From contig OY727094.1 in assembly GCA_963402885.1 (NCBI GenBank), positions 7,690,501 through 7,754,500 on the forward strand: a stretch of DNA of 64,000 bases, in the 5' to 3' direction. Shown piece after piece: positions 34,539 to 45,994 of this stretch (position 1 is its first letter; every line of letters begins with the position of its first letter). The translations under genes and the position numbers were made by a program. The notes below the pieces were generated by a model. It saw only the letters and a list, made by a program, of their open reading frames with translations, was not told where the DNA came from and made no database searches. This DNA comes from Antedon bifida (lineage: Eukaryota; Echinodermata; Crinoidea; Comatulida; Antedonidae).

Positions 34539-37362
34539 CTGGAAAAACAAATATTTACTTTAAATACCGATAAATAAATTTATGGGATGAGGCTATTGGC
34601 ACCATCAACCATGCATGTGTGATGAGTGAGTGTGGCTGAGCGGTTAAGACAGTGGAACCGTAATCCATAGCCATAGAGGCTCACTCGCTCCATGGTTCTG
34701 GTGGTAGAACAAGTCTTCTCGGATAAGGACTATAAACCGTAGGTCCAGTGTAAATCTGGCTCATGTGCACTTTAAAGAACCTAGTACATCTTTCGAGACA
34801 AGTAGGGGGTTACCCCGGTGTACTAGTTCATACACACACACTGTCGTGGACAGACGTAATGTCGCTGTAGTTGGCTGCCGATGACACGATGTGACCCTTA
34901 GGGGAGAAGAATGTTGTTGAAAAGGTGTAACATCTTAGTCCACAGCGCCTTTGATCACTTGTTGCTGGAATTGGCGCTTTACAAATTCGTATATATTATT
35001 ATTATTATTATGTATTTTAAAATTTTTTATTGGAAAGGTCGACTATGTGCCTTGTTTTCTGATAGATAGTTCTCCGTTTAATGAAATTAGCTTATTAAAA
35101 AAAATGTGTCATCTTTGCACAAGTACATAAAATATACAACTTATTGGGAAAAACTTTTGAATTTATATTAAAACATGCACACTTATACAAGTTGGGATAA
35201 CCATATTATGTTAATTAGGCATGCTAATTTACATATCAATTTCTAATATGCAAATTAAACATTACTTACGTCTTATTCTTCGTTGTAAAGTCCTTTCGGA
35301 AGGAAACGGGTAGTTTTTGGCCAAAAGATATCGATAACCTTTTCGTCCACAAATAGACTTCAATTCCATCGTTTTCTTGATAGTTTCACTCGTCCATTCA
35401 ATGCCATGTAAACCACCTGTAGCGAGAGCCTTCAATTGGTCCTCTGCAAAAAACTTCTTAAAAGCAGCGGTCAGTATTTCTCTTTCTTTTATCAACTTCT
35501 CACATTTTCTCTCAGATTTACGAAGAGATGTTTTGAGCTCTTCTATGATTTGTGAATTTGATTCGGAATTCGGTCTTGACAATGAGTGTCTCTCCTCTCC
35601 ACATTTATTGTCAGTTTGAACAGGATTTTCGCTATTTTGATTTTCTGTGTGAATCAAATTTTGAGTGTCACTATAGGTATGATCCACATTGTCAATATGA
35701 GCCAAATGTTGCACGTCAATATTACCCAGATTTTGACTGTCCATGTGAGCCACATTTTGAGTGTTGGTTTGATATGAACTTTTATAGTTGGATTTTTTTG
35801 CATTTTTGTTTTTAGTGGTTGATTTCCGTAGCCATGGATAAGACGACTTATCAAATTCTGAAATTAAAAAAAATATATAGAAGTGAACAAATAAAAATTC
35901 AATGAATCAAAATGATAATGAATGGGATGATGAGAATATTATATAAGTTGACAAATTTTACTGCTCTATTTTTAATAACGAGGTGAAGCCAAATATTGCC
36001 AGTCAAATTTGTTTTCATTAATCTTTTGCTTTTCTTTTCTGTTGATTGTTCAGCGATTAGGAGCACCCTGCATTTTGCACTATATTAAATTGAACTTTTT
36101 TATTAATTTCCATTCAACAAATAAAAAACATTCATTATTTGTTTTATAACACACCAATTTTTATACAATTTATCCATTGTAAATCATTGACAAATTCTAG
36201 GCCGGGAGCTAGGCCATTAAAAATGGCAGTGCTTCAACTTTGGACGCAGAGTAGAACAGTTATACTGTAGACGGCGCGCACAACAACAAACCAAAAAGCC
36301 ATGGCTGTGAGACAATTGCCACACATGTGCATTCTCTCTGCAACAGCGACTGTTTTTATTACTTAAAATGAAACTCCTACTGTATATATTTTGTTCATAG
36401 TACAAACCTAGTTTGAGAGGTGACCTAGCTCTTCCAGGTCTCCTAGGTCTTTCAGGTGGTGGCAGATCTTTAGCGCAGTAATTATGGTCGGCAGTCACTC
36501 TCTCTGGAATCTTCAACTTGAGTACACTATTATGAGCTACGTACGTTCTCTTTACTGGCTTTCGTAGGTGTCGACCATGCGGAAAAATTGTTGGTACTGC
36601 ATTGAATTTAAGATTTCGTTTTCCATCTGTTCGATTTTTCTCAAATTGATCATCATCAAAATGTGCCTGGTAAAGAAAATGTTAAGTAAATTACTAGAAT
36701 TTATACAACAAGACCGTAAAATGAATGTGTGTGTTTAACTTTAGGACACATACATAAACAAACCATTCAAATTTTCTATTTACTAATACTATATTGACAT
36801 TTTTATCACGCTTAGGAATAATTATAGCCCTCTGTTCAACAGAGTAATTAATAGAAATGCAAGATGAAAACTTTAATAAAGAACAATAGCGCCCTCCTAT
36901 TATTATTAATTATTATACTGTACTAAAACTACCTTCTAATCTAGGCCTAGTTATTAGGAGGCTAGCCTACTTCCAAGCTAGCTAGGCCTAGGCCTAGCCT
37001 CCCTCTTTCTAGCATGATAGCCTAGGTAGGGCTAGGCTAGTCAAGCAAGCTCTAGACCTATGCCTAGCTTTGGGTAGGCATAGGCCTATATAAAGTTAAG
37101 ACTAGGCCTAATCTAGCTAGTAGTAGCCTATTTTGATCGGGGCCAGCCGGCTAGTCAGGCTCAACAACGTCAACAAGGCTCACTCAGCAGACTATTTTTG
37201 TACCTGACAAATTAAACTATTTTTTTTAGGAATCCATCCCTTCCGCCCAACATTTTCTTGCCAGTGTTTTCTTCTAATTGCATTAGCTGGAAATCTATGC
37301 AATCTTATTGTTAAACCTTTTTCACGACGAGTTTTGCATCCAACAACACTACATCCCGGCAT
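33790..37362 (-). CDS. THAP-domain protein with P-element-transposase-like N-terminal architecture, four exons, 584 aa
   Basis: The model is 37362-37204, 36666-36408, 35857-35270 and 34538-33790. It totals 1755 bases, with GT-AG junctions and phases that fit. Residues 1-85 form a C2CH THAP finger: MPGCSVVGC, W44/W52-type aromatic positions around NVGRKGWIPKK, ICQAHF, and the closing AVPTIF box. A basic Pro/Arg-rich linker follows (PPPERPRRPGRARSP). Then come degenerate QN/HxD repeats (about 170-225) and a charged coiled coil (about 243-269). Residues 270-335 (FFAEDQLKAL, ELKSICGRKGYRYLL, PFPSERTLQRRIRR) resemble the P-element transposase helical N-terminal domain. The last exon is acidic and Gln/Ser-rich with a Q5 run. 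I see no RNase H-like catalytic core. It is probably a DNA-binding regulator built from P-element-type parts. The MPGC start was chosen because THAP fingers begin at the N-terminus. An upstream in-frame ATG at 37398 would add 12 residues. Confidence 0.92.
34539..35269 (-). other. THAP gene intron 3, carrying a SINE
   Basis: The 731-base intron lies between exons 3 and 4. About half of it is the SINE-D copy listed separately, on the opposite strand. The rest (35010-35269) is AT-rich with no other feature seen. Confidence 0.85.
34622..35009 (+). mobile_element. SINE family D copy in THAP intron 3
   Basis: The tRNA-like head is GTGTGGCTGAGCGGTTAAG. The body has GCACTTTAAAGAACC, GGGGGTTACCCCGGTG and GACCCTTAGGGGAGAAGAA. 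The tail is TTGGCGCTTTACAAATTCG with an ATT run. Confidence 0.75.
35270..35857 (-). CDS. THAP gene exon 3: QN-repeat region, coiled coil and P-element-like domain
   Basis: The acceptor is TTTAATTTCAG and the donor is AGAC|GTAAGT. The 588 bases enter and leave in phase 1. The first third shows irregular copies of TQNV/LxH and HID units (NVAHMDSQNLG, VQHLAHIDN, TQNLIHTENQN), typical of low-constraint repeat expansion. SQIIEELKTSLRKSERKCEK starts a coiled coil. GIEWTSETIKKTMELKSICG and YPFPSERTLQRRIRR resemble the helical domain after the leucine zipper in P-element transposases. Confidence 0.92.
35858..36407 (-). other. THAP gene intron 2
   Basis: The 550-base intron has GT-AG ends. I see no exon or recognisable repeat in it. 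Confidence 0.85.
36408..36666 (-). CDS. THAP gene exon 2: end of THAP finger and basic linker
   Basis: The acceptor is CTTTACCAG and the donor is CTAG|GTTTGT, 86 codons plus one base. AHFDDDQFEKNRTDGKRNL completes the finger, with zinc His at residue 55. KFNAVPTIFPHG is the AVPTIF box that closes every THAP domain. The rest is a basic Pro/Arg-rich stretch that could act as a nuclear localisation signal. Confidence 0.93.
36667..37203 (-). other. THAP gene intron 1, dense in TAGGCCTA-type palindromes
   Basis: The 537-base intron has GT-AG ends. Its middle (about 36945-37130) is a run of overlapping CTAG, GGCC, TAGGCCTA and GCTAGC words, the densest cluster of this palindrome in the window. Confidence 0.8.
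37204..37362 (-). CDS. THAP gene exon 1: N-terminal two thirds of the THAP finger
   Basis: The 53 codons run from MPGCSVVGCKTRREKG to NSLICQ, donor CAG|GTACAA, phase 0. The exon holds the first Cys pair (C4, C9) and the third zinc Cys (C52). RLHRFP matches the THAP beta-strand wording LHRFP, and KHWQENVGRKGW covers the invariant Trp. Confidence 0.93.
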
Positions 37363-37384
37363 TTTGTCTGTATAAAATGGAAAC

Positions 37385-37450
37385 AAAATGGCCCCCAACT
37401 CTCAATTGTCTCGTCGTGTGTCGCGTCTCCTCTCGTCGATCGCGAGTCAA
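37385..37450 (-). promoter_or_regulatory. CpG-containing region upstream of THAP gene, likely promoter/5' UTR
   Basis: Immediately upstream of the start codon the sequence turns CpG-rich against the AT-rich surroundings (CGTCGTGTGTCGCGTC and GTCGATCGCGAGTC on the plus strand). A GGCCATTTTG word faces the gene. No TATA box is seen. Position and composition fit a TATA-less promoter. The exact start site cannot be read. Confidence 0.4.
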
Positions 37451-37906
37451 AAATTGTAATACATCGCCCTCTATTGTTATTATTGCTAACTGACTGATCG
37501 ATCCACCAATTGGTTAAAAGTTAGTCCACGGGAAAAGAGACTTTTAAATTGTAAGACGCCTCGTTAGAATACTACACTGATAACAGAATATCAAAATGAC
37601 TGGAATTGTACTGTTTTTTATCATGATCTATTTCTTGTCTTTACGGAAAAAGAATCGTCTCAGATAATTAATTAATTTGTTAAATCTCACTGTTAGCTGG
37701 GCCCTACTGCATGATATTTATGACTGTGGGTTTTTGTTAACAATGACATTAAAACCACTCTCTCTATTTAGTCAAGGGAGGTTTAATAAGACAACGAATG
37801 AGTAGAATGTTCTTATTCATCCCGTCACCATCTTGAATCGGATGTTGTACAGAAGTGAACAAAGGTGTAAAATTTGAATTGGATATAGGCCTAAATTCAT
37901 ATAACA

Positions 37907-38492
37907 ACTAGAGGGTACTCCGAGAGTACAAACCTCCGCCTACTGTGTAAAATTCCCTACATAAAATGCCCCCTGAATACTTTTTTTTACATTTTTTTTT
38001 ATTAGTTCTAAGTGTAAATATGTTAACTGCACACTACAAAGTTGTGGATGACAGTGTGGTGTAATGGTTATGTATCCAGCCTCTCACAGTTGAGATCGGT
38101 GGTTCAAGTCCCAATGAGGTTTTTTTTTTTAATTATTTTTTTATTTCTTTTTTTTTAGTTTTTTGTGGACCTTGATCTTTGACCCTGACCCTTCAAAATT
38201 TAACCACAATTATATGATGTGTCATTGATCATTGTGGCTAAGTTTGGTGAGAATCGGATAAAAACTGTGGTCTCTAGGCAGTAAAATAGTTTTTTGTTAG
38301 CTGTGACCTTGACCTATGACCTTTTCCCCTCAAATTCGAACTCGTCCGAGCTTTTGGGGCATAGATCATTGTTGCCAAATTTGGTGAGAATCGGATAAAA
38401 ACTGTGGCCTCCAGGCTGTTCACAGACACACAAACACACACACACACACAAACATACATGGGTGAAAACATAACCTCCTTGGCGGAGGTAAT
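37907..38492 (+). mobile_element. Composite repeat with tRNA-like SINE head and inverted GGCGGAGGT ends
   Basis: The outer ends are complementary: AACCTCCGCC near 37934 and GGCGGAGGTAATAATG near 38482. Inside is a tRNA-like part (GTGTGGTGTAATGGTTATG and box B GGTGGTTCAAGTCCC, 38050-38115). Two diverged copies of AGTTTGGTGAGAATCGGATA and a (CA)n run follow. Either a SINE inserted in a MITE-like element or a composite unit. Confidence 0.6.
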
Positions 38493-39766
38493 AATGTTTT
38501 TGAAACTACACCTTTACAAAGGTGGCGCCCGTTCATACACGGTGCGTTCTATATACAGATAGACATTCAACATATACAAAAAAAAATTTTTTAAATAGAT
38601 ACAAAGTAGAACATTATTACTGATGGGAAGTGTATCTGTCCCCAGAACATAACATTTTGTTGTCATTGTTACTGGTGCAAAATATTTCCCAAACATCTAA
38701 CTCGTTATGATAAATTAAGTAAATCGTTGGGGGCGTTAATTTATCTCTGCTTCCATGGATAAGTCTTTCAATATCCATGCTTATACACGGTATTTGCTCG
38801 TGCAGAAAAGCTAATTATTCTGGCGTATTAATAACTTAACAAATGCTTCAAAAGTTTAAGTTTCCAAGAGTGTTAAATAATCCAGTACTCCACTTATTGT
38901 ATGGCAGATTGTACTTTGCGGACTATAACTTTCCAGGATATTATGTGGAAAAAAGTGTTCATGAATATAAATTACTTTATATTCAGATTGTAAGAGGCGT
39001 AGCCTACACGACATGACATTGTAGTTTTTGCAATTATTTTACATATTTTTTTTAATTTTAACATAACATGTTTATGTTGTATATTATACATTATAATAAT
39101 AATAATAATAATGTAGACTTGCAAAATAAACCAATTTATCATTTTTATTGAATATATTTATTTTTTTATGTTACACTGTGATGTTTTTGTACATACATTT
39201 TTCATAACTATAATGTACAAAATACACCAATTCAGTCAATCATTGGCAGCTTGCTTTTACAGTTTTCGAATGAATAAAGATACTAAGATATCCTCTTTGG
39301 TTCATTTTCCCCTTCTTGTGATAGTATAATGAGTGTACGTCACTGTTCAACCTCCACCAGAATGGTGACAGGTTATTCAATTCAATTTTATTTTCATAAG
39401 ATACATCATCAATCAATCAGTCGTTCGATTTATATAGCGCCATTCCAACATTCATTGCTCATTATCATTATGTAAGAACAACAAAATGAGAGTTTAAAAA
39501 AAAGTAGAATACACGTGCTGGAGAAACTTAAATAAACCCAGAGGCCTTAAGGCTATTAGTTCCACCAGAAAAAAGGAGTCTATATATAAATATAAATAAA
39601 GAGTAGGCCTAATCAACAAATAAATAAATAATAATGAATAAATAATTGTAAAGGGGAGAAAAGTTATGTGGTCGATTGCGCGTGTTTGTGTGTGTATTCT
39701 TGCTTTCTTTGTAGATCTATAATATTTGTTAGTTAGCAAGATACTCAACAAGTTTGATTCAATTCA
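38493..39766. other. Intergenic, no gene seen
   Basis: It holds a CATGGATA...TATCCATG palindrome at 38754-38779 without flanking duplication, an (AAT)n run near 39091, and a GATTTATATAGCGCC SINE-type tail near 39428. Confidence 0.6.
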
Positions 39767-39893
39767 ATTTGATGTTTATTGTTACATGTTTATGTCTCGT
39801 CATGATGTATTTTTGTGAGGGTCCCTAATGATCAGCTTCGGCTGAATGGACCACCCTCGTAAAATATTGTTGAAATAAAAAATAAATAAAGTT
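39767..39893 (+). mobile_element. LINE 3' UTR fragment, same family as at 52.5 kb
   Basis: It shares GTTACATGTTTATGTCT, TATTTTTGTGAGGGTCCCTA and CAGCTTCGGCTGAAT with the 52.5 kb copy. It ends in an AATAAAAAATAAATAAA tail. Confidence 0.7.
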
Positions 39894-40989
39894 ATTGCCC
39901 GATTTTCATAAGATTTTAACTAGTATAATTTGGTAAAAATATATTATTTTTTATTTTTCGATATTTAAAAATGAAACAAAAAATTAACTCGCCCGATAAG
40001 GGACTTGAACCCAAAGGATGGTTCCATAGATGAATGGGAACACGTCCTTAAATGTTCATATGCCTAGTCTGAGCATGGTCTGAGATTTTCGCTCTCTGAG
40101 TGCCCTGTTATTTCTGTAACCACGTGCAGAATATACAATTAATCACTCCATCCTGATAACTAAAGAACTGCATCAACACGAAATACACGGTTCAGTAGAC
40201 AGTACAAAATAGTACGCAATAGTACATTTTGTCGGAATCATCAATGGTATAACTATAAGAATATCTACAAATAAAGGAAGTCCGAGAGAGTGCATTAAAG
40301 ATAGCTGAAATAGATACTAAAAATGAACAGATTATTTATTGGCCTCAAAGAAACGCCGAAAATATTATCTAATTGAAAATTATATCCTGGAAAAAATAGT
40401 TTAATTGGAAAAATATTACAATGTTGTAGGAAGTGGAAGAGAGGGTAAATTAAAGATAGATGAAATTGATAGATTGTTATTATTTACTTTAAAGAAACGC
40501 CGAAAATATCTAATTGGAAGTTATTTGTGGTTAAAAAAAAGTTGACATTCTGTTATTATTAATATTATGAGTAGTATTCGCATTATAAAATATACAAAAG
40601 TTGTTGTTTCAGCTTTTCGTTGAAGTTAGTACCTGACACGAAGGCGCAATCCGGTGGTCTAGTGTAAAACAATTTAAACATTTTTCTTTCCTGGCACGAA
40701 TTATTACATCCTATCTATGCCGTTCGTTACCTCAAACACAAAGACAATTTCTCATTTATACAATAATAATAAAAATCAAATCCAGTTCGCCGACATGGAA
40801 ATGAGAGTATGATCATAAACTGAGGTTGCCAACTGTAATGTAATTTACACACACAAATCGTACTTAATAACTAACAGAAAAGAAACTTACAAAAAAAAGA
40901 AGATAGATAAAAGAATGACAATGCCACAAATAGAAAGTCTGTGCACTTTAAACAATAGAAAACAATATATTTGGGCGCAAACCTCTGAA

Positions 40990-41021
40990 CATGGAGGAAA
41001 AAATTTATTTTTTCCTCCATG
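40990..41021. mobile_element. 32-base palindromic insertion, 7-base target duplication CTCTGAA
   Basis: The arms CATGGAGGAAAAAAT and ATTTTTTCCTCCATG are perfect over 15 bases. CTCTGAA lies at 40983-40989 and again at 41022-41028. It is not part of any longer repeat I can see. Confidence 0.75.
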
Positions 41022-41149
41022 CTCTGAATAGTGTATAGTGTTAAGTCTATATATTTCCTCTCGCTCATGTCACGTGAACGTATGTTTTTAATGTGTTTGT
41101 ATAATTTTATTATTATTTTTTTATATATTTTATTTTATACGCATACAAT

Positions 41150-41338
41150 AGCGATTACAGGATGGATAAACTATGTTTAAAAGATAATTGGTCGTGGCTT
41201 TTAAACTAAGTCTCATTTGAGGCTTAGGGAGTGGAGTTGAAAGAGTCGTGAGTTTTAACAAGATTGAACCCTGGACCCTAGAATTAAAAGTTAGCAACCA
41301 CGCTAGTGACGGCTCCACTACTTAACCACCAAGCTACA
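41150..41338 (-). mobile_element. SINE family C copy
   Basis: On the minus strand the head is CTGTAGCTTGGTGGTTAAGT with box B CCAGGGTTCAATCTTG. The body is CTCCCTAAGCCTCAAATGAG. Confidence 0.65.
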
Positions 41339-42009
41339 GATTCACTATTAAATGTAGGCCTATGGTTATTTCAATGTATTTTTAATTTTATACTGTATCA
41401 ATGATGACATTTATGGTATAGGCACGTTACCGTCAGCAGACACGATACTACACATTGTATAATGTCGCCAGCCATGATAAAATTGAAAATCGGTTACCGC
41501 ACAACTCCCTGGTTACCGTAAGAAATTCAAATCACTTGAAATATCCAACAAATCAAAAGAAGCATTTACAGCTGGGGGTGTTTTTAAACTTTAAGTACAC
41601 CACGTGTAACCCTTTGTCTTCGTTAATAACTCGCTTTTAACAAACAAAAAAACTACAAGATGGGATAAAAGGATGACAATGTTAGAGATAAAAAGTGTCT
41701 ATTTTGTGCCCTTTTCTCATTACCGCTCAGTAATTAAAAGATTAAGATGGGAAAGTGGTGGTTTATTGTCGGCTAATTTTCGCATAACACCTCGATTGTA
41801 CATAAACACTAGACGTGTTAATTCTTTCACACTTAGGTATTTTCGATTGCGCATCTGTGTACCTAACAGATGAAAATCTGTTAATTCTTTTATAAGAGTG
41901 CATTCCATTTCATCAAGGGGTTTCGTTAATCTAAAAGTTTTCAGAATTGGTTTTGTGAAACACTGTATTAGAGCCCGCATACTAGATTAAAACAATGTTA
42001 ATGAATACC

Positions 42010-42720
42010 TCTGGATATCACGTCTGTTTGCTCTAGTGATCAGTTTTCTAAGCTGAAATTTAAAATCCTCAGCATAGAATTTAGTTTTTGTGAAACTCAA
42101 TTAAAGTTTTAACGAATGCCTCTCGATAACGCGTCTGTTTACCAACACCTGTGTGTTTTCTATATATATTTCACTAAGCAGAAAGTTAAAATCTTTAGCA
42201 TAGAATTTTAGTTTTTTGAAACTCAATTAAGGTCTTATCCTCGATCTAAACTTGCAAAGAATCGCTCTACCAAAACGATAAACACACCTGTGTGTTTTCT
42301 ATATATATTTCACTAAGCAGAAAGTTAAAATCTTTAGCATAGAATTTTAGTTTTCTCAAACTCAATTAAGGTCTTATCCTCGGTCTAAACTTGCAAAGAA
42401 TCGCTCTACCAAAACGATAAACACACCTGTGTGTTTTCTATATATATTTCACTAAGCAGAAAGTTAAAATCTTCCGCATAGAATTTAAGTTTTCTCAAAC
42501 TCAATTAAGGTCTTATCCTCGATCTAACCCTGCAAAGAATCGCTCTACCAAAACGATAAACACACCTGTGTATTTTCTATACAGTATATATTTCACTAGG
42601 AAGAAAGTTAAAATCTTTAGCATAGAATTAAAGGTTTTTGAAACTCAGTTTAAGTTTATCCTTGATCGAATCCTGCAAAGAATCGCTCTACCAGATTTTT
42701 TTTCCGAAATAAAAGAAATT
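42010..42720. repeat. 139-bp tandem array, about four to five units
   Basis: Copies of TTTCTATATATATTTCACTA occur at about 42158, 42297, 42436 and 42575. Each is followed by AAAGTTAAAATCTTTAGCAT and GCAAAGAATCGCTCTACCAA. The outer units are more diverged. Confidence 0.85.
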
Positions 42721-43214
42721 GAATTGAAATTGAAAACGATAAACAGCAGAAAGTGAAAATCTGATGATCTGCATAGAATTAAGGTAACTCAATTAGGGTC
42801 TTTAAGAATAAATTCCAATCGATATGGCAGCCTGTTTGTTTTCCCAAAGATGTTTTGTGTTTACATGGAATCCATAATATTAAAATGTTCAGTAGGCCTA
42901 CACAATTTGGTTGTGTGAAGTTTCGTACTGAATTAGGCCCATCGTGTTTATTTATAATATCCAACATTTGGTTTTGTGAAGCACTGAATTAGGCATAGTG
43001 GATTGACCTAAAAAACGTTTATTGCATTATGTCGACATGGTTAAACATTCGGTGTATAGGCTACAAAATGATGTCGCATCAGAGAGTTCATTTACTCTCT
43101 GGTCGCCTACATTAGAATAATGTTTTTTCGTGGCACCCGGGGTAATAGGCCTACTACTGCAAAGCTTTTCTTCACTGATGTCGAAATGAAAGGAACTGAT
43201 CAATGTGGTTGGAC

Positions 43215-43248
43215 CATGGAGCTATAAAATTAATTTTATAGCACCATG
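43215..43248. mobile_element. 34-base palindromic insertion, 7-base target duplication GTTGGAC
   Basis: The arms are CATGGAGCTATAAAATT and AATTTTATAGCACCATG, with 16 of 17 positions paired. GTTGGAC lies at 43208-43214 and 43249-43255. Confidence 0.75.
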
Positions 43249-43440
43249 GTTGGACCATGTTAAGCCCAGAGAACCTACATTTTGAGCTTGGGAATGCTCG
43301 GTGGGCTTCATTCAAATCCAACACTATATACTCCTTTCATGAATTCAGGATACGTCACTGCATAAATACAAATAATATTTGGCTTTGTTCCTATTATGCA
43401 ATTTCAATCACCAATATATGATTTATTTTGTAAAAATTAC

Positions 43441-43597
43441 TAAAGCTTTATCTACACTATCAAACTAGTTTGACCAAAAAAAGTGATGTGCCCAAATATG
43501 GTAGTTATGGTTAAATATGGTAGATATATATCATGTCCATATATAAGGGGACATCGCATTTTTGTCACATAAAATTTGATAATGTAGACAGAGCCTA
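43441..43597. mobile_element. MITE family A copy
   Basis: TAAAGCTTTATCTACACTAT is at the left and GATAATGTAGACAGAGCCTA at the right. Confidence 0.8.
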
Positions 43598-44687
43598 AGC
43601 CTAGCCTATCCGAATGTTATAATAGATTTTGTGATTCACTCGATTCTCGGTCGGTGACTGTATATGACGATATTTGTTGAATATCTATGCAAATTCGGTG
43701 ATACAGCATAACATGTGGAAAATTAGGTTCTCTTCAATTCCATGGTTAAGGGTAGGTTGGATACAGGCGTTACATGTGAAACACATATGATGCTGTTCAC
43801 GGAATTTGCATGAATACTTTTAATACAATCTTAACAGTATAAGCTCACTGAGAATCCGCTAGTAATGTCACGTTTGTTGGTGGATAATTACGCTGTAGTT
43901 TCTGTTGACTAACTGCTTATTTTATTCTTTTAGAAAAACATACAATATTAAACCTTGGAAAAAAACAATTTTATATTTAACAAATATTTAGTTTGGAGAA
44001 CAAGCATAAATCTAAACTGCTTTACTGTTTAATCGGTCGTGTTTAATGAAGTGAAATTCCGTCTCGTTAAGTCACAAACCAAACAATAGGCACGTTTTTA
44101 GGATAAACTCCAATTGTTGATATTTCGGCTTAGCTGAGTTCCAAGCCCTGGTAAAAGGTATCCAATTAAGGAAAGTTTCCACCGGTTAACGTTCTCTTTA
44201 AACCCTCTTATTTTTCTACGAGCTGAGATTATCTGTGATAAGGAAATTACGCCCTCCGGCTGAGTACTCTACTAATAATACAATTTATTAGTAGAAAATA
44301 TTGATATTTTTTTATCAGGATATCTCCATTCTTGATCACGGCTCGAGAATAGTGAATCGAGGTGTGTGGACGCGTACGGTACCCTCGGCTATGTATTTGT
44401 ATAATCACAGGTGAACTCCCGGAGGTGACAGGGTTTAAATTTGATAGGATTTCTTTACCTAATCTGTCCACATTTGACTAACCTCTCCTTAAAAATATCT
44501 ACATTGTATTACTGTTTTCATTCTTATTGAAAATATAAATCCAACAAAGTCTGCCGAAGTGAGATAACTTGGAATTTGATACTGAATGCGAACTGTTACA
44601 ATTGCAACGCAAAAAAAAGATTAACATTATATTATTATAGATATTTTACTAAGATAAATAAATGTGTTAATATTAACACTATATCCA

Positions 44688-44897
44688 GATGTTGATATAA
44701 ATTTGAGGTACACCACATATATTGTTTTGGAAAGAACTGCTGAGTGTCTCGACGTTTCGATCAATATACTTTGATCGTCTTCAAAAGTGAGAATGTTCTG
44801 AGGACAATCAAAGTATAATTGATCGAATCGTCGAGAAACTCAACAGTTCTTTCAGAAATATGTATACGTGATGTACAGCAAACTTTATACCAACATA
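44688..44897. repeat. Foldback element, about 100-bp imperfect arms
   Basis: GAAAGAACTGCTGAGTGTCT and CGACGTTTCGATCAATATAC on the left pair with GTATAATTGATCGAATCGTC and AACTCAACAGTTCTTTC on the right. The loop is short. It has no coding capacity. Confidence 0.8.
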
Positions 44898-45614
44898 TTG
44901 ATTTCGTCATGCAAACCTTCAAGCAATATATATATACAGATGCAACTGTTTAAATAATAATGTATTCAAAATCAATATTAACATTTCTGGTTTATACCGA
45001 ATTGAGACAAAATAGAAGGAAACAAATATCATTCTTTAAAAATGTTGCCGTGCATACCAAAATTTAACATTTATATCAAACCATAACCTTTATTAAGGGG
45101 ACACCTTCGGGACCAACAGCTGAATGACCGTGTTAACAACATATAGGCTTGCATGGCTCCTTGTTAATTTTATGGGAAAGTATGTTCCATCATGGTAGGC
45201 CTGTATCATAGCTGTTTAAAATCTACACCTTCAGTAACACTTTTATTGTGGCGACGTGTTCTTGCACTGTCTTTGTTGTTTGTCTACCTTTCATTCAAAT
45301 TAATTACCATCGATACTTACACATATAATTATAATGATGATATTATGATTGTGTATGACATAATAAAACAGATAGACACCGCTTATTATGCTTTACTATG
45401 CTGTACGATACCGCCCTCACTCGCAGCCTTAATATAAATCATGGAAGTTCCATGAATTAAATGTATAGTGACTGACATTAGAAGTGCACACAAACATCAA
45501 AATGCTATTCAACCAATTACCTTTTTTATTCTTTTATTACTAAAAATATATTCATTTCATAATAGGCCTATTCATAACTTAACATATACAGTACATCTCC
45601 TTAAATGTTAAGTT

Positions 45615-45994
45615 ATTAACACATTCACTTAGTGTATTTATTTTCTTAAACATATTCATTTCTTAACATAATCATTTTAGCCTACCTTTCTTAACACAAT
45701 TCATATTTTGACATATTCATTTCTCACATAATCATATTCTAGCATATTCATTTCTTAACATAATCATATTCTAGCATATTCATTTCTTAACATAATCATA
45801 TTCTAGCATATTCATTTCTTAACATAATCATATTCTAGCATATTCAATTCTTAACATAATCATATTCTAGCCGTATTCATTTCTTAACATAATCATATTC
45901 TAGCATATTCATTTCTTTTAGCATAATCATATTCTAGCATATTCATTTCTTTTAGCATAATCATATTCTAGCATATTCATTTCTTAACATAATT
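45615..45994. repeat. 32-bp minisatellite, left part
   Basis: The unit is CATATTCATTTCTT followed by AACATAATCATATTCTAG. About eight good copies begin near 45743, with degenerate ones before. Some copies have a TTTAG insertion. The array resumes beyond the LINE at about 49694. Confidence 0.9.

Larger units (their letters stand above)
39894..42009. other. Intergenic, no gene seen
   Basis: The SINE C copy and the 40.99 kb palindrome are listed separately. A box-B-like word (GGGACTTGAACCC near 40010) has no matching box A. Confidence 0.6.
42721..45614. other. Intergenic, no gene seen outside listed repeats
   Basis: One MITE, one foldback and one palindrome are listed separately. A 15-base perfect palindrome CATGGAAGTTCCATG lies at 45440-45454. 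Confidence 0.6.

Noticed and set aside
38754-38779. CATGGATA...TATCCATG palindrome as another short insertion
   Set aside because: The flanking 7-mers (CTGCTTC and CTTATAC) do not match, so there is no evidence of insertion.
39990-40050. tRNA-like box B word
   Set aside because: No partner box A at the right distance and no cloverleaf could be drawn.
45440-45454. 15-base palindrome CATGGAAGTTCCATG as another short insertion
   Set aside because: The flanks TATAAAT and AATTAAA are only loosely similar in AT-rich sequence.
45615-45994. CRISPR-like regular repeat
   Set aside because: Units are directly contiguous with no spacers, and this is an animal genome. It is a minisatellite.
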